Assembly: GCA_958510875.1 (NCBI GenBank)
Contig: OY294069.1
Location: 167,275,111-167,339,110, forward strand
Length of the DNA stretch: 64,000 nt
Reading direction: 5' to 3'
Source of the DNA: Endomychus coccineus
Lineage: Eukaryota; Arthropoda; Insecta; Coleoptera; Endomychidae
In this document: positions 21,661 to 33,534 of the stretch, piece by piece
Layout: each line of letters opens with the position of its first letter
Numbering within the stretch: the stretch's first letter is position 1
Program-made: the position numbers and the translations under genes
Notes under the pieces: model-generated
Databases searched by the model: none
What the model was told of the DNA's origin: nothing
Seen by the model: only the letters and a program-made list of their open reading frames with translations

Positions 21661-24600
21661 TGTAAGTTTTTTTAGTGATATCTGATCGGAATGTTAAGAA
21701 GAAGTTCTATTTTGAATTTTTATTTCCTGATTTCTATCATCAGCTTCGAATGGTAATAATGTTCTATAGGAATTGTGTTGACTCTAATCATGAGGAGCAA
21801 TTCAAGCAATACTATTCAGCGCATTTTTCCAATTTCTCGTTTAAAATTGTGAAATTTGGAATCCAATGATGTATGATTGTGTTGACTTCCGCTAGTCATA
21901 TACCGATAATTGTGATAATATTCAACGTCATCAATGCAATAAGTTCGGGAATCACATTAGTTCTCCGTCACAACCCTGGCAATTACAAACGTCCCCGAAC
22001 ATCTTTCACGAAAGGAAATTACGACTTCAAGCCCAGCACTGAATACAAAACTAAACAGGGTTATTTCGCTCAATAATAATTCAATAGTTAACTCCGATAG
22101 GGCGCTTAAAACATCGAATTTTCTCTCACCCTCTTCGGAATATAAAGGTGATAAAATACAAGGGCTGCACAAAATTGATTTGTTCCAACATACTTAACCA
22201 CAATACCTAAGGTAGGATTCCTCAAATTGAATGCTTTTTACGGCGATACAATTTCGAATTGTATATTTATTGTTTCCGGTATTTATATCAAATAGTATAG
22301 CCGGAAAATGGATGTACTTTTTAGTTGAGTATTGCGATTCGGCTCTTTTATCAAATGCGAAGATATTCTGACCATGTAACTTTTCCTAACTGAATGCGAG
22401 AGAAGTAAGCATTCCATTTCATCAAACTTAGGGTGCGAAGATTATTTGACAGTGTAACTTCCAGTAGAATGACCTACAACCTGTTCATGTTTATGAACAA
22501 TTTCACAAGTTTTCTATTTATTTATATTAAAAAATTGAAATAATGTGTGTGTAATATGATGAAAGATGATTTTAACTGCAATCCGATCATTAGGGCCGTT
22601 GTAAATGGACAATTTCCATTTTTTTTTATCAATTAATATGAAAAACTTGCAATCTCATTAAATATCGTGCGCAAACATGTTTTGACTGTGTAGCTCCTAC
22701 TACAATAACCTAGATGATTATACGTGTTTACAATTATTGCAGCCCGTTCATCCAAACCCTTACAGATATAAAGGGTTTAATGAGTAATTCCATCATTTTA
22801 TTCATTGATCTATAATATGATCAAATATAATTTTATTAGTTCTAATGCGTCTCAAAGGCAGGTTGTTATGATACACTCAGCTACTTTCGAAATAGACAGT
22901 TCATTTTCATTTCCGTTTACTGCAATAATAGCGGCCTCAATATCTTGTATGGTCCTCGCTTGATCAGGTTACTTTTTTGTATAATCGTTGTGGTCATTAG
23001 AGACACAAAATGTTTCTCCAAGACCTTACAGTGGAACTTTTTTGTCTCCAATGACCATACCTAGCACATTTACATACTCAGCTTAGATTATCAAACTACA
23101 GATGTCGAGGTTGTCTCTTTCTGAGATTAAATATTCATTTATCGGAATGATAAATGACCACTAAATAAATTTATTAAGGTTCAAAACGTTACAACATGTC
23201 AAACTTATCTACTCCAATAAGTGTAAGTTTTAGGAAAAAAGTAAGCATTTCAATATCTTTTATAATAATAAACTATCAAGATAATTTGAAACCTTATTGA
23301 TAATGCTTGCAAATGCTTGCAATAGATTAATTGAACGTTCCACTACATTGAATCATCTCTTCCAATGACTCCTCAATGATGTCTGTGATCATATGGATTT
23401 GACCAACAGTTGAGTTTCTCTGTAGCCAAACTAGCGGTAAGGAATCTTATATTTCATCAGTTCTGATATCTCAATCTCAGAGCAATTTTCGATTGTTTCC
23501 AGATGACATACAGTGAAAAGATGAGTCTGTATATCATCAGGAACCTATTCTGGTTCGAATAAGACAACTCCTGCGACTCTCCACGTCTTAGGGACATTTA
23601 TCTCAATCTGAAATGAGCAGGTTCTTTGTTTTTTCTTCTAGTTTCTTCAGAAATTCCTTCTGGAGATGAAACTCTGATTTTATTGTTCAGGTTGGATCCA
23701 GTACAATGCTGTTAACAAAATATTACTGATGTCAATCAATAACCTGATTATCTTTGGACATACGTTCAATTTTCCAGCGATGGCAAGAACTCGTTCAGGC
23801 GAACATTCACAGAGCCTCACCGATTGGAAACAAGTCTGTATTGCCAGCTATCTGGAAGGTGTGTTATTTCAGTTAAATCTATTAACCAGATGCCAACATT
23901 GCTTCGTTATGAACCAAAGGCGGGCGGTCGATTATCGCCTTGCGTCCCGTACCCTTCCGAGGGGGCTCACGCGATGCTCGAACACCTCATCAGTCAGAGT
24001 CATTACTAACAGAGATAATTAATTACATTTACTTTCTCCCACCTTCCTAGAATTGCATAACATTAATTTCCACCCCTTTGCCTCTCTCTAACTCCCAGTC
24101 GTCGGGCCAGCTTACAGTTCTCATTTCTCATTATGACTCCTCTATAACACTGAAATTACCGTATTTCAAAGAATGATATGAATTATTGGCTTAATTGCCG
24201 GTATACTTAGACATATAAGCATTAATTATATCTTTTGGTGTGACTAATGCGTTGTAATTATGTACTTGAGCCTCTTTTCCATTCGACTGTATTTCAGGAT
24301 TGAGAATTAAATATTGTTGGAAAGCCAATTTAGAATCCGGTTACAATTAAAAATCTGATAGATATTGAAATAGCTGAATGGAAACCATATTATTTGAGAG
24401 ACTATAGAATGATATAACTAGCTGGTCATTCTCAATTATTGCAATCTGAATGCGAAAAGAAGATAATGTTTTGTATTATTGAGTTCCAACAAATAAAATG
24501 CAACAAGGAAGCTCCTAATTCAAATATGAGACTCAAATATTGTAGATCAACGAGTAAGTAGAAGGAGAGGATTGCAATTCTATCTGCAACTGTGAATTAG

Positions 24601-24700
24601 TAAACGAAATCTAGATACAAAAATGGTAAGGTTTAGGAAGTAGGCAGAAATAAGAAAATAGTTCTAAAAATTCTGAAAGTACGAAATAATCCACTAGAAA
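21661..24700. other. Unassigned interval, ~3 kb
   Basis: No coding region or element terminus recognised. A GC-richer patch at about 23,770-24,000 has overlapping plus-strand open frames of 61 and 97 codons with no familiar domain. Confidence 0.4.
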
Positions 24701-24710
24701 CACTATTGAA

Positions 24711-24795
24711 GTACTAAGAATCTTTTAGCTATCATCAACTAGCCATCATCAGAGTAAACTGAATTGAAGCAAAATGTGCCTGCATAAATACTATA
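24711..24795 (-). repeat. Degenerate PLE-type terminal motif
   Basis: The segment matches the reverse complement of 60,736-60,820 ('tttactctgatgatgg', 'aggcacattttgc'). The minus strand has the hammerhead box CTGATGA, but the GAAA half is lost. It is probably a relic of another PLE-type terminal repeat. Confidence 0.4.
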
Positions 24796-24839
24796 AGGGG
24801 ATAATAATGCCAACAAGGGGTTACCCTTAGCTGGAGGTA

Positions 24840-25600
24840 CCTGTAGTTTACTCAGCTCTAGTGGAATCTCTTTCAAGTTATGGAATATTGGGGTGGGGAG
24901 GTCTGAAGAAAACGCTATATCTGAAACTTGAAAAAGTACAGAAACGAATATTAAAAATTATTCTTAAAAAACCGTTTCGTTACTCTTCAGGTAGCGTATT
25001 CAAGGACTCTAAAGCACTTACTATTCCTCAGTTGTATTGTAAAGCAATGCTTATGCACTACTTTAAGAAAAAATTAGATTTTTTACACATAGAACACACT
25101 TATAATACTAGGGCTAATTTTCGTAACTTGCATCAAAATTATAAAGCATATAATAACATAGGTCAATGCTTTTTCTTGTATTTTATTCCATTATTGGTAA
25201 ATACCCTCTCCTATTTCATATTAGCTACAAACTCAAAATTTCGATTTGAAAAACTCATTTCACAGTGGATTATCCAAAACCAAGAAACCGTTTTTACTAT
25301 AATGCATCTTTAATTTCTATTACTATTTTATTTTTGTAAAATTGCTTACATCCATCCTGTTTAATTTCTAGTAATACACTGTTATTTTATTCTTTAAGTA
25401 TAATATTCAAGTTGATTATAAGTTTAAAATCTAGTAGAACGCCTTGATAATGTTCCTTCAGACTTCTGTAGTATTATACAAATTGATTTATTTACGTCAC
25501 TGACAAGTTCCTTTGCGAACTTAAATGACTATTTATGCTAATCTTTTAACATAATATGTGAATAAATACTCTTTACTCTATCTAAATTTAATAAATTGTA
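24840..25600 (+). pseudogene. LINE RT C-terminal region (jockey/CR1-like)
   Basis: An open 150-codon frame begins SLSSYGILGWGG, continues LEKVQKRILKIILKKPFRYSS and IPQLYCKAMLMHYFKKK, and then carries THTYNTR-like and FEKLISQWIIQNQE sequence. This is the region downstream of the RT palm in jockey/CR1-type LINEs. There is no catalytic motif. The frame is intact to its stop at 25,313, followed by about 300 bp of AT-rich probable 3' UTR. The 5' end is truncated, as is usual for LINE insertions. Confidence 0.75.
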
Positions 25601-25667
25601 GCTTTTTCTCTTATTCATTTCTGTATCTCTTGAATTATCTAGATATTTGTCCGTATTGTATTTGAGA

Positions 25668-27120
25668 AATTTTTTTTTTTGCTAAGGTGAAGAAAACCCT
25701 TTATGGGGAGGTTATGAGGCTTTAATCTCATGGTCTACTGTGAGAGTCACCTTTCCAGACATACTCACTAAATACTTCACCCCCCATGTATACTTGCCTT
25801 CGGTGACACTTATATCTTATCTGTATTGTTTGATCACAGTAGTACTTTTGTGCCACGAACAAGGTTGTACAAGTCCTTTACTGGGTGAGAGCTGTTTAAT
25901 TCTGATTCAACGATAGGCTCTCCAAAAATTGACTGTCTTCAGCGGTCCAGTGCCTCGCATTTACATATTATATGTGTCTCTGTTTCTGGATCCTTACCGC
26001 AGAGTCTGCAGGTCAGATCGCCTTTGTACAGTCCTATCTTGAGATGCCCCTTTACTGGCGCATGGCCAGTCATCAGCCATTGAACGACTTTAATGTTTTC
26101 CCTGTTCAGTGTTAACAGGTCTGTCGTTCTTTTGTTAGACGATCTTTTGATCCATTTTCTCCCGTGTTTGTATCCTGGGATTTTGTCCCAGTATTCTTTG
26201 TGGCCTTCCAAGATCCACTCTTCTACATATCTCCGTGCTATACGATTTTGTACTCCTGTACTTTGTTACTGATCTGGATCATTTTCCGAACCACTTCTTG
26301 CAAGTTCGTCGGCCTTTTCAGTGTTCCTAGTTCCTTTTTGCAAGCTCATACCATTCGAGATATCACTTCCTGACTTCTCGACTATCTGTCGATATGGATC
26401 TGTTCATCGTCGATGGCTCTCCGATTGTTTTCTTCGCGCATTGAAGGATTGCATATACCTCTGCTTGAAAAAAGGAAGTGTGTTTGCCCAATGAATAGCT
26501 GAAGCCGGTCTCTGAATTGTTTGAGTATGCAGCTGCACTTACACCTTTTTCAGTTTTTTTTAGATTCATCTGTGTCCTTGTAAAATGGTGCCCAAGTATG
26601 TGTTTCCCCATTTAGTTCTATCTGGTATTGATACTTTGAATGTGTTGTCGCAAGAGTATCATTTTGAAATGTGATCTGTTGTCATGCCTAACACGTCCTT
26701 GGTTACGATTCTTACGATGCTCATGTGTCCTGACCCAATGTGAATGCATTTCTTTTTGTATTCCTAAGGCACCAAGCTTTGCCTCTCCCTGGACTACCAA
26801 GTGGAGGGGGAGTAATCCCAGTAGTATCCCCATTGCTTCAGAGGGCGTATATTTCATAGCCCTTGTGATCCCAAGACATTCAAGTCCTTGGACCTTGATT
26901 AGTCTTAACACGGTCCTCTTGAGCCACCATATCAAAGGGGCATATATTATTGCAGGCGTTACCACTGGTCTCAGCCCCCATTTTTCCCCAAAGGAACGTC
27001 TGGCTAGAAATAGTGAGGTCTCTGCTTTTCTGGTCACCTTTCTCAGATGTTGGTTCCTGGTCAGTTTCGAGGCTAGTATCACCCCGAGATATTTGACCTC
27101 CCCCATATTTGTAGGTTATC
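25668..27120 (-). mobile_element. LINE D: RNase H-bearing LINE, 3' portion
   Basis: Read on the minus strand from 27,120, the order is the post-palm segment VKYLGVILASKLTRNQHLRK (lacking the palm itself), GEKWGLRP, LIWWLKR and LGITRAMKYTPSEAMGILLG. A decayed RNase H domain follows (GFSYSLGKHTSFFQAEVYAIL, about 26,500), then LEGHKEYWDKIPGYKHGRKW, LTGHAPVKGHL-like MTGHAPVKGHL, and the zinc knuckle CRLCGKDPETETHIICKCEAL (about 26,010-25,950). An 11-base A run (minus strand) at about 25,670 marks the 3' end. This layout fits I-superfamily LINEs (R1/LOA/I groups). It is 5'-truncated and has several stops and frameshifts. A related copy is at 56,640-57,790. Confidence 0.85.
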
Positions 27121-27124
27121 AAGC

Positions 27125-29300
27125 TTGTTCATAAGACCATGTCGATCAAAGTTTTTAGTAATAGTTGCGAAAATATCATCAACAATTTTGATTTCAAGGA
27201 GAAATAATACAAAAGCTTGGGAGAGAAATTAAAGTCACCCCTAAGTGGTGTTGACAATCTTGATATTCTATGAACCCAACAGTGGGGTTAAATAGGTGTC
27301 TCTCAGCTGCACTAACACTGTCATAACAGGAGTTTTGTATATAGCTGTGTGAATAGCAAGAAATTGTATGGGACGCTTTCACTACATTAACTCAAAATAT
27401 GTTCCGTTGATTGCAACCGGCGCCCATAGTACACGTAGATGATGATGATGACGTCACCACCGTTTGAGAGTGTTTGAGGTTTTGAATAGTGTCTGACAAG
27501 TGCTTGAGATTTTGACAAGTCGTTTGTGACAAATGTTTAACAAGGCAAATGAGAAAAAAATCTCCTGACGTTTTGACAAGTGCCGGCCAAGTGTTTGACA
27601 AGAGTCTAACAATGGTACACTGGAAGTGGTGTACTAAAAAAAAGTTTGCTTACAAAAATATTGACCAGGAAAAAAGAGAGTGGATTGTCCATTGAACATC
27701 CGCTTGTTTGTTCCATACATGAAGATGTGGATTAAATATTCTGAATAGCTTGGAACGATCAGGGGATTGGAGTGTTTGTAGTGAAACAACATCAAATAAA
27801 ACCAGTATGAGATGTTTCAATTTTGCCACTAGTTCCAAAGAATTTTTTACAGACAAACTTAGTGGGGGTTGAGAGCTGCTAAGATTATCATTTTTAGTGT
27901 ATTAAATACCAAAAGCCCAAAGTATTAAGATAAATAAGACCAATATGGATAGGATAATACATTCCCAACAATCATCAAGTAAGGTAGGAGAAAATAAACT
28001 AAAAGTATGGAAAATGGAATGAGAATCATCGTTGGAGAATAAATGAAGCAGGTAATAAAGATGTTAAAAATTCAGGAACCTATATGACCAAATGAAATCA
28101 GGTTTGGTTGAGATGAGAATATTTTTGAAAGATGATAATAAAATGAGTAATCAACGACATTCAACGGTTTTCACTTCATATGAAATGTATAGGAAGATTA
28201 GTGAGCATAATTCCTTCCTCTGTTTTAATATTTTTTCCGCTTCGCACATGAAGTCAAAGAAAAGTAATATCATGAAATTCACCGTATTGATGCTTTCAGA
28301 ATCGGATAAAACGAAAGATTCGTTGAAGGAACTCACCATTACCAAGAAATCATGGATTACGATATTGGAAATGTGAAGCTTCTCGCCAGATATCAACATG
28401 TCGTAATTGAATTTCTCATTCTCCTAGTCTGACCGTTCGAAGGTAAAATGCGTTTGTAGTAGTGGAAATTTATTGCGTTTAGAACATACATTTCAATTCG
28501 GAATTGTCTGACCATAAAATTTTATTTAGATGTGATGTATTTACATGAGAAGCGGCATGCATATCGCCTTGTTGAACGCTATATATTGAAATATTATGCG
28601 CCGGCCAATGTCCACAGACCTACCAATGCATAACAAATACACCAAGATCATTTCCATCGCCCTTCTTGGCTATCTCCCTACGCCAATAAGGGGACGTCTT
28701 ACCCCGAGGGATCTGAAGGGCATTACAGCCCGTGTGGTCACTGCTAGTGATGCCCTCTATGTAAATAGAAATAAGATTGTCTTCGATATCGTTTTCGACT
28801 GCCTCGGAGCCTTGCTTTACTTTCTAGTTCAGTTTATGATGATGATAAAATACATTACTTGTAAAAATGCAGATCTTAAATTGCCTGTTCCGAATAGGGG
28901 AACGAGTGCATTTTGTTGAAATTACACAGGAAATTGATATGAGACGTTTCATAAATACAGTATAGTTACCAAATTTCCATTTTCATAAATATGTTCTGGA
29001 TAAGATGAGACGAGATGAATGTTGCTCGTTTGCTGCAAGAAAGAAATGACGGTACAGCTCAAGAACAGCCATTGTTGTCAGCTTGAACAGGTGTTTTTAA
29101 ATACAACTAACCATTTGATTTTCAATAAAGTGTGTTACGAACAAATTTTGAAGTTCCTCACTTATCGTATATCAAATAATACAAATTGTCTGTAATTCAC
29201 AAACTGTTGTACTGTTTACCAGTTGTGTGAAGAAAAAAAGTAACTGCATGTGATTATTTAAAATAAGAATATAAATCACCTCCAAATCCAATAATAGTAC
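27125..29300. other. Unassigned interval
   Basis: Around 27,470-27,600 a degenerate 'gtttgacaagtg' word recurs at irregular spacing. A 'gatgatgatgatgac' run lies at about 27,438. A GC-richer patch at 28,595-28,790 has an open plus frame (about 107 codons) with no recognised domain. Opposed open frames at 28,092-28,399 are not recognised either. Confidence 0.35.
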
Positions 29301-29310
29301 CAAAAAAATA

Positions 29311-29354
29311 CGTGTGGCACTCGGGTACTGCCGCGGTAAAGCTATTGCATAGCA
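29311..29354 (-). repeat. Helentron 3' terminal hairpin motif, copy 2
   Basis: Nearly identical to 5869-5913. On the minus strand it lies 150 bp after the stop codon of the Helentron endonuclease frame. It begins with the hairpin gctatgcaatagc and continues ACCGCGG...GAGTGCCACACG. Its position and structure support a 3'-end role. Confidence 0.65.
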
Positions 29355-29502
29355 TTTTTTATCAACTTATGCAATTATAATTATTCATTTATTTTTTATT
29401 TATGCAGTATTTTTTTTCTTTGATATTAATTCAAGCTACACTTTTTGAGCGTTGTGACCGATAAGAAAACAAATTTTTTTCTTTTCTTGAATAAATGAGA
29501 AG

Positions 29503-30466
29503 TTAATAACGTTTAAAATATTTTAATTGTCTTACAATACATGTAGGTTGTTCGGGAATTTTTATCATTGAAACTATAGGTTTATGATAACTGAAATAAG
29601 AAACATAAGTTTGAGACTTGATATCCTCTAAATATCTGGAAAATACCGCGTCAATGGTGGTCCCATATTTTGTTGTGGATTCTTTTGGATCATTATTCAT
29701 TTTCAAATTCAATTTTTCCGAAAGAAAAGTTGTCAACCGCTCTGATTTTTTATCAGCGAAGTTGATGTTAAAATCGCCAGCCAAGATAAGTGGAAATTTA
29801 TTACCATTTGTACCGAGTATTTTCGACCCTTCTTCAGTGTACTCCAGTAAAGTGCGATGGATAAAATGCTCTACCTCGTCCAATTTTGGATTCGGAGAAA
29901 TGTAAATTGCTATGACTATGTGTAGGCCATTTCTAAGTTTGCATAAGCACGCACAAATATCTCCAACAAATGAGCGCCTAACATTAACCTTGCTAACGTG
30001 TGCAATACGTATTCCAATATTCGGAGTCATAATATTAGTAACATTATTATTATTTTGGTAAATAGCTACCCCACCTTTTGGAACAGTATCTCGTTTGAAT
30101 TGAACAATACAATTGAAATTAGGTATTTCAATCGGATTATCATGCGCCATACAAGTTTCGGTAAGAAGTAACACATTTGCTTGTCTCGTAACTGAATCTT
30201 GTAAATCGTATTTGTGACTATTTAGACTTTGGCAATTGAAAATCATTATTGAAGTGCCATTTCTATTACTAATGAAATCTAAGACACTTTGAGCTGTCGT
30301 CTGAACACTATTTAAAGGCAGTCTTTTGAATTTTTGTAACAAAGATGCAGTCGATGCAGCTTGCCTTCGATTATTATGAAACTTGAATGTAGAATTATCG
30401 TTTTTTGTCGTGATATACAATTTTTCAATATTAGTCACCCGAGAGAGCGCAACATAAACGAGTTCC
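29503..30466 (-). pseudogene. Helentron helicase C-terminus plus endonuclease domain
   Basis: Upstream of the first Met at 30,438 the frame continues to about 30,466 and reads QELVYVALSRVTNIEKLYI, the last conserved motif of Pif1-type helicases as found in Helitron RepHel proteins. An apurinic-type endonuclease follows: FNCQSLNSHK (Asn68 counted from that Met), LLLTETC (Glu94), IAIYISPN (Tyr179), LAGDFNINF (Asp222, Asn224), TTIDAVF (Asp263) and SYHKP (His285). All catalytic positions look present. A helicase fused to this endonuclease is characteristic of Helentrons (Helitron2). The Rep nuclease and most of the helicase are missing; at 30,466 the sequence switches to another element's terminal motif. 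The surviving frame is intact for over 310 codons. Confidence 0.85.
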
Positions 30467-30468
30467 TG

Positions 30469-30549
30469 TTATTTTTCGTTACGGAATTTCTTGATTCGGT
30501 CGCCGCGCTCAAAGCCCGCGATAAAAGCTATATGCAATATATGCAATAG
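30469..30549 (-). repeat. Helentron-like terminal motif, copy abutting EN fragment
   Basis: A direct copy of 30,868-30,941 ('attttTcgttacggaatttc', then 'ttcggtcgccgcgctcaaa', then a hairpin). Here the hairpin segment carries an extra 'atatatgcaat' duplication. It touches the helicase-endonuclease fragment exactly where that reading stops being homologous. Confidence 0.75.
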
Positions 30550-30589
30550 CTTAATAGAAACAGGTACTATCAGGTCCCTGCTACGCGCG

Positions 30590-30785
30590 TCTAACGTATA
30601 AACTCTAACTGACGCGTAGCGAGCTCCTAGAGGCATATGCCAAAATGATTTCGTTCGTAGCTAATTACAGAGGACGTCTGGAGTTCGTGCAATTACGTTT
30701 TTAAATAATTCGAACCTTCTAATTTCGATAGGCCAGGTGAAAATCCCGGAGTCTAAAGCGCTAGAGTGTTATAACATTCGTATAA
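30590..30785 (-). repeat. Dispersed repeat, inverted copy of 6120-6305
   Basis: Matches 6120-6305 in reverse complement with few mismatches. It lies between the two terminal-motif copies at 30,469 and 30,868, so the block 30,469-30,941 looks like a short non-autonomous Helentron-type element or a tandem of two. Confidence 0.8.
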
Positions 30786-30867
30786 AATAGCGAAATTTCT
30801 CACTTTTAGAAACTTCAAATTAATTAATTAATTTGACACATGTTAAGTGTTTAGGTCTTACATTATT

Positions 30868-30941
30868 TTTCGTTACGGAATTTCTTGATTCGGTCGCCGC
30901 GCTCAAAGCCCGCGATAAAAGCTATATGCAATAGCTTAACA
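30868..30941 (-). repeat. Helentron-like terminal motif, outer copy
   Basis: Same block as 30,469-30,549, with the simple hairpin 'aagctatatgcaatagctt'. It ends at 'aacaggctac', beyond which similarity stops. Confidence 0.75.
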
Positions 30942-31049
30942 GGCTACTATTACCAATTACACATAATTTAATTATTACTTTTTACTCTGTAATAATTAAA
31001 GTATGAGTTGTATTGCAAAAAAAAAGGTCCATTTTTTCAGTTAGCATAA

Positions 31050-31475
31050 AGATATAACTTTCCTCTGCACGAGGACGGATGATTGAGTAAATGAATAATG
31101 TCGAATAACGAGTATATGCGTGCTGTTGTAGCTGTACACAGTGCATAGTGTGTATATGTACGTAGTGTATACCGTAATCGAGAGCACTGATTTGATGCTG
31201 TGATCCAACATTCGAACAATGAAAATAATAAACTAGGTATAACACAATGTCATCAATGTGTAGTACACATGCAAAAGTTCTCACTTATACACATCACTAA
31301 TGTTATATTCTTATGACAAGAATTATATTAACAATATTTGAAACTTTGCACTTAGATACGATACAAAGTACACACTGTACAATTAATAAATTCAATAAAA
31401 ATATAACTTTCGTCTGCACGAGGACCGAGGATTAAGTAAATGAATAACGTCGAGTATCCGACTCAGATATGCACA
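31050..31475. repeat. Pair of diverged direct repeats, ~355 bp apart
   Basis: About 31,055-31,115 and 31,400-31,460 share 'atataactttc.tctgcacg', then 'aggac.ga.gatt.agtaaa' and 'tgaataa.gtcgagta'-like words in the same orientation. No coding frame is convincing. The unit may be a tandem or dispersed repeat. Confidence 0.6.
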
Positions 31476-31479
31476 CGTG

Positions 31480-33000
31480 TGTAAGCGTATAGAGAGACTG
31501 CCTGACGCCTGACCCGAGTAGTTACGCACGCGGCAGTATATACAATACATATTATATATAGCTACAGCGTGACGGCACGTGACAGACTCATGGATTTACC
31601 CTCCATCTGAAATAGCTCAACGCGCCTGAAGAAGTTTTCACTTCAAAACAAAGTAAAAGTGTTTCATTTTATTACATCAATATGATAAATTATCAAAAAG
31701 AAATGGCTTTCACCATTGTATTTTTGTGAAGATAATTATTACTATACATTAAATGTTGATGGGTCAATGTTCTTCAAGAGATTGTAGAAACCCAATTGAA
31801 TCAAAGCTGCCCTAAGATAATCCTGCCATTTTTCACTCTAGAAGTCTCATCTTATTTCTTGTGGAGTCTTTCCAGTGAATGGCCAACCATTTGAAATCTT
31901 ATGAAGCAAATGAGGTGCAATCATTTAAGGGTTGAGGCATAGCAGGGATCGAGATGTGAGTATTTCAGATTTCATGGTGAAATTGAAGCCGCGCCAAGTG
32001 AACAGAGGCCCTCGAACTAACTACTGGTATCGATCTAAAGTGCCGGACGTTACCGGCCGCTGTGGTTATAAGATAAGACCACCCTCCCGGTGTGGGTGGC
32101 GTTCTCTGATCTCTTGACTTCTTTGTGTTTACATTACTTCTGTAGACAGAAGCTCGTTATCGTTCGATGGTTAATAATAAGTTATCATAACAATCAATGT
32201 TTCATCTACATATTCTACCCTTACATATTTCTCATTGGCGTGTACTTCTCCATATTCACAGTTGATTTTTGTTGCAGGTATGTGATTCTCAATCAATCGA
32301 AGAATATTCCTGGGAGGTAAAGTACCTGCTAATTATTAATTCATAGAATAAACAGAATGTTTTCATTCATATTTGTTTTATACTACCGTCTAACTATCGA
32401 ATTTGGAAATGCCGCATTTTTTTCAAAAAGCTGGAACATAAAATTTCAACAGAAAAATCAATAATCATTAAACGCTAATAAAGCTTAAACATTGTGATAA
32501 AAGTGATTTACAGGGGTGACATACAGTTAAGAACACGTCAGTTGACATTAAGGTAAGTAAAGTTATTAGTGAAAATATTTATAAAATAAACTAGATAGTA
32601 TTTATTACAATTCAATATGAATTAAAAACATTATTAGTAAGAAGGTAAAGGCATTAAAAAGATAAGTAATATACTCAAAGATCTTCAAAATATTCATCAA
32701 AACGATAGTAGTCTATTTTATATAAATAAAATTTCAATTTTCTTTTATTTTATATACAGGGTCATATCTTATTTTCGAAGGAAATTTATTAAAGATCTTA
32801 ACAATTAAAAATTGAATATTTTTGTGCAGGTACCTATAATTAAGCTTATCGCATAATCAATTATTAAGAAATTCAAACAAAATCGATAATGGAAGCCATT
32901 ACTTTGTGATTTTTTATCACTCATATTCTAGAAACATTAACATGACATAATTTCGACAACTAGCATGTCATTCTCAAAGCGTTACTAATGTATGATTAAA
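31480..33000. other. Unassigned interval
   Basis: A GC-richer patch at about 31,980-32,115 has a 61-codon frame with no recognised domain. The rest is AT-rich with no repeat match inside the window. Confidence 0.35.
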
Positions 33001-33004
33001 CACA

Positions 33005-33534
33005 AAACTTGGTTTTCTATTTCATGCAACTCCTCATAATCTACAGAGCACGAATTAGACAGGAGTACTGGCCACATATTTGGAGTTCGGCTCATAAACA
33101 TACGCTGAAGCTTTCGGATTTTATGCAGAAGAGTTATTCGTTTGATTGATAATGTCACACTTACGAGTTCATTGACCTCTTAGAACATCGTAGAATTGTG
33201 GGAGATCTCTCCCTTTTCCATAGAAATTTCCATGATCAGTGCTCATCAGAAATTTCGTCTTTTATTCTACCAAGAGATATTCCAGATTGATGGTCTAGAC
33301 GAGCTCAAATTAGTGAGCACTTCACTGTCAAACTCGAGACCTGTCGAATTTGTTCCTACCAGGCTTCATTTTATTATCGCGAACAGTGAAGTTGTGGAAC
33401 TCCTTACTTAGTAAGGTATTTCCCCATGCCTATAACCTCCTCCACTGCTGGTGCACATCATAGGATTCCCTCTCGTGTAGTCAAAGTCTGAAGTGATCAA
33501 CATCGAGCTCATCCAATACCTAGAGATCTCCAGA
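33005..33534 (+). pseudogene. LINE B: C-terminal tail, 3' end
   Basis: The plus strand matches LINE B from 'cttggttttctattt' through the tail: an IYRARIRQEYWPHIWSSAHKHTLKL-type reading, then LIDNVTLTSS and LEHRRIVGDLSLFH in shifting frames, and a run to 'tcccctctcgtgtagtcaaag', close to 37,320-37,345. A small deletion removes 'gccaaaagctac' near 33,025. It ends at 33,534, where the (aaat)n tail of LINE A begins. It is non-functional. Confidence 0.8.

Noticed and set aside
23729..24022. 97-codon plus-strand frame in a GC-richer patch
   Set aside because: No domain recognised, and an overlapping alternative frame is equally open.
25939..27134. Plus-strand frames of up to 164 codons over the LINE D region
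   Set aside because: They are antisense to a clearly recognised LINE protein on the minus strand.
28092..28399. Opposed open frames of 94 and 82 codons
   Set aside because: Neither shows a familiar motif, and the two overlap antisense to each other.
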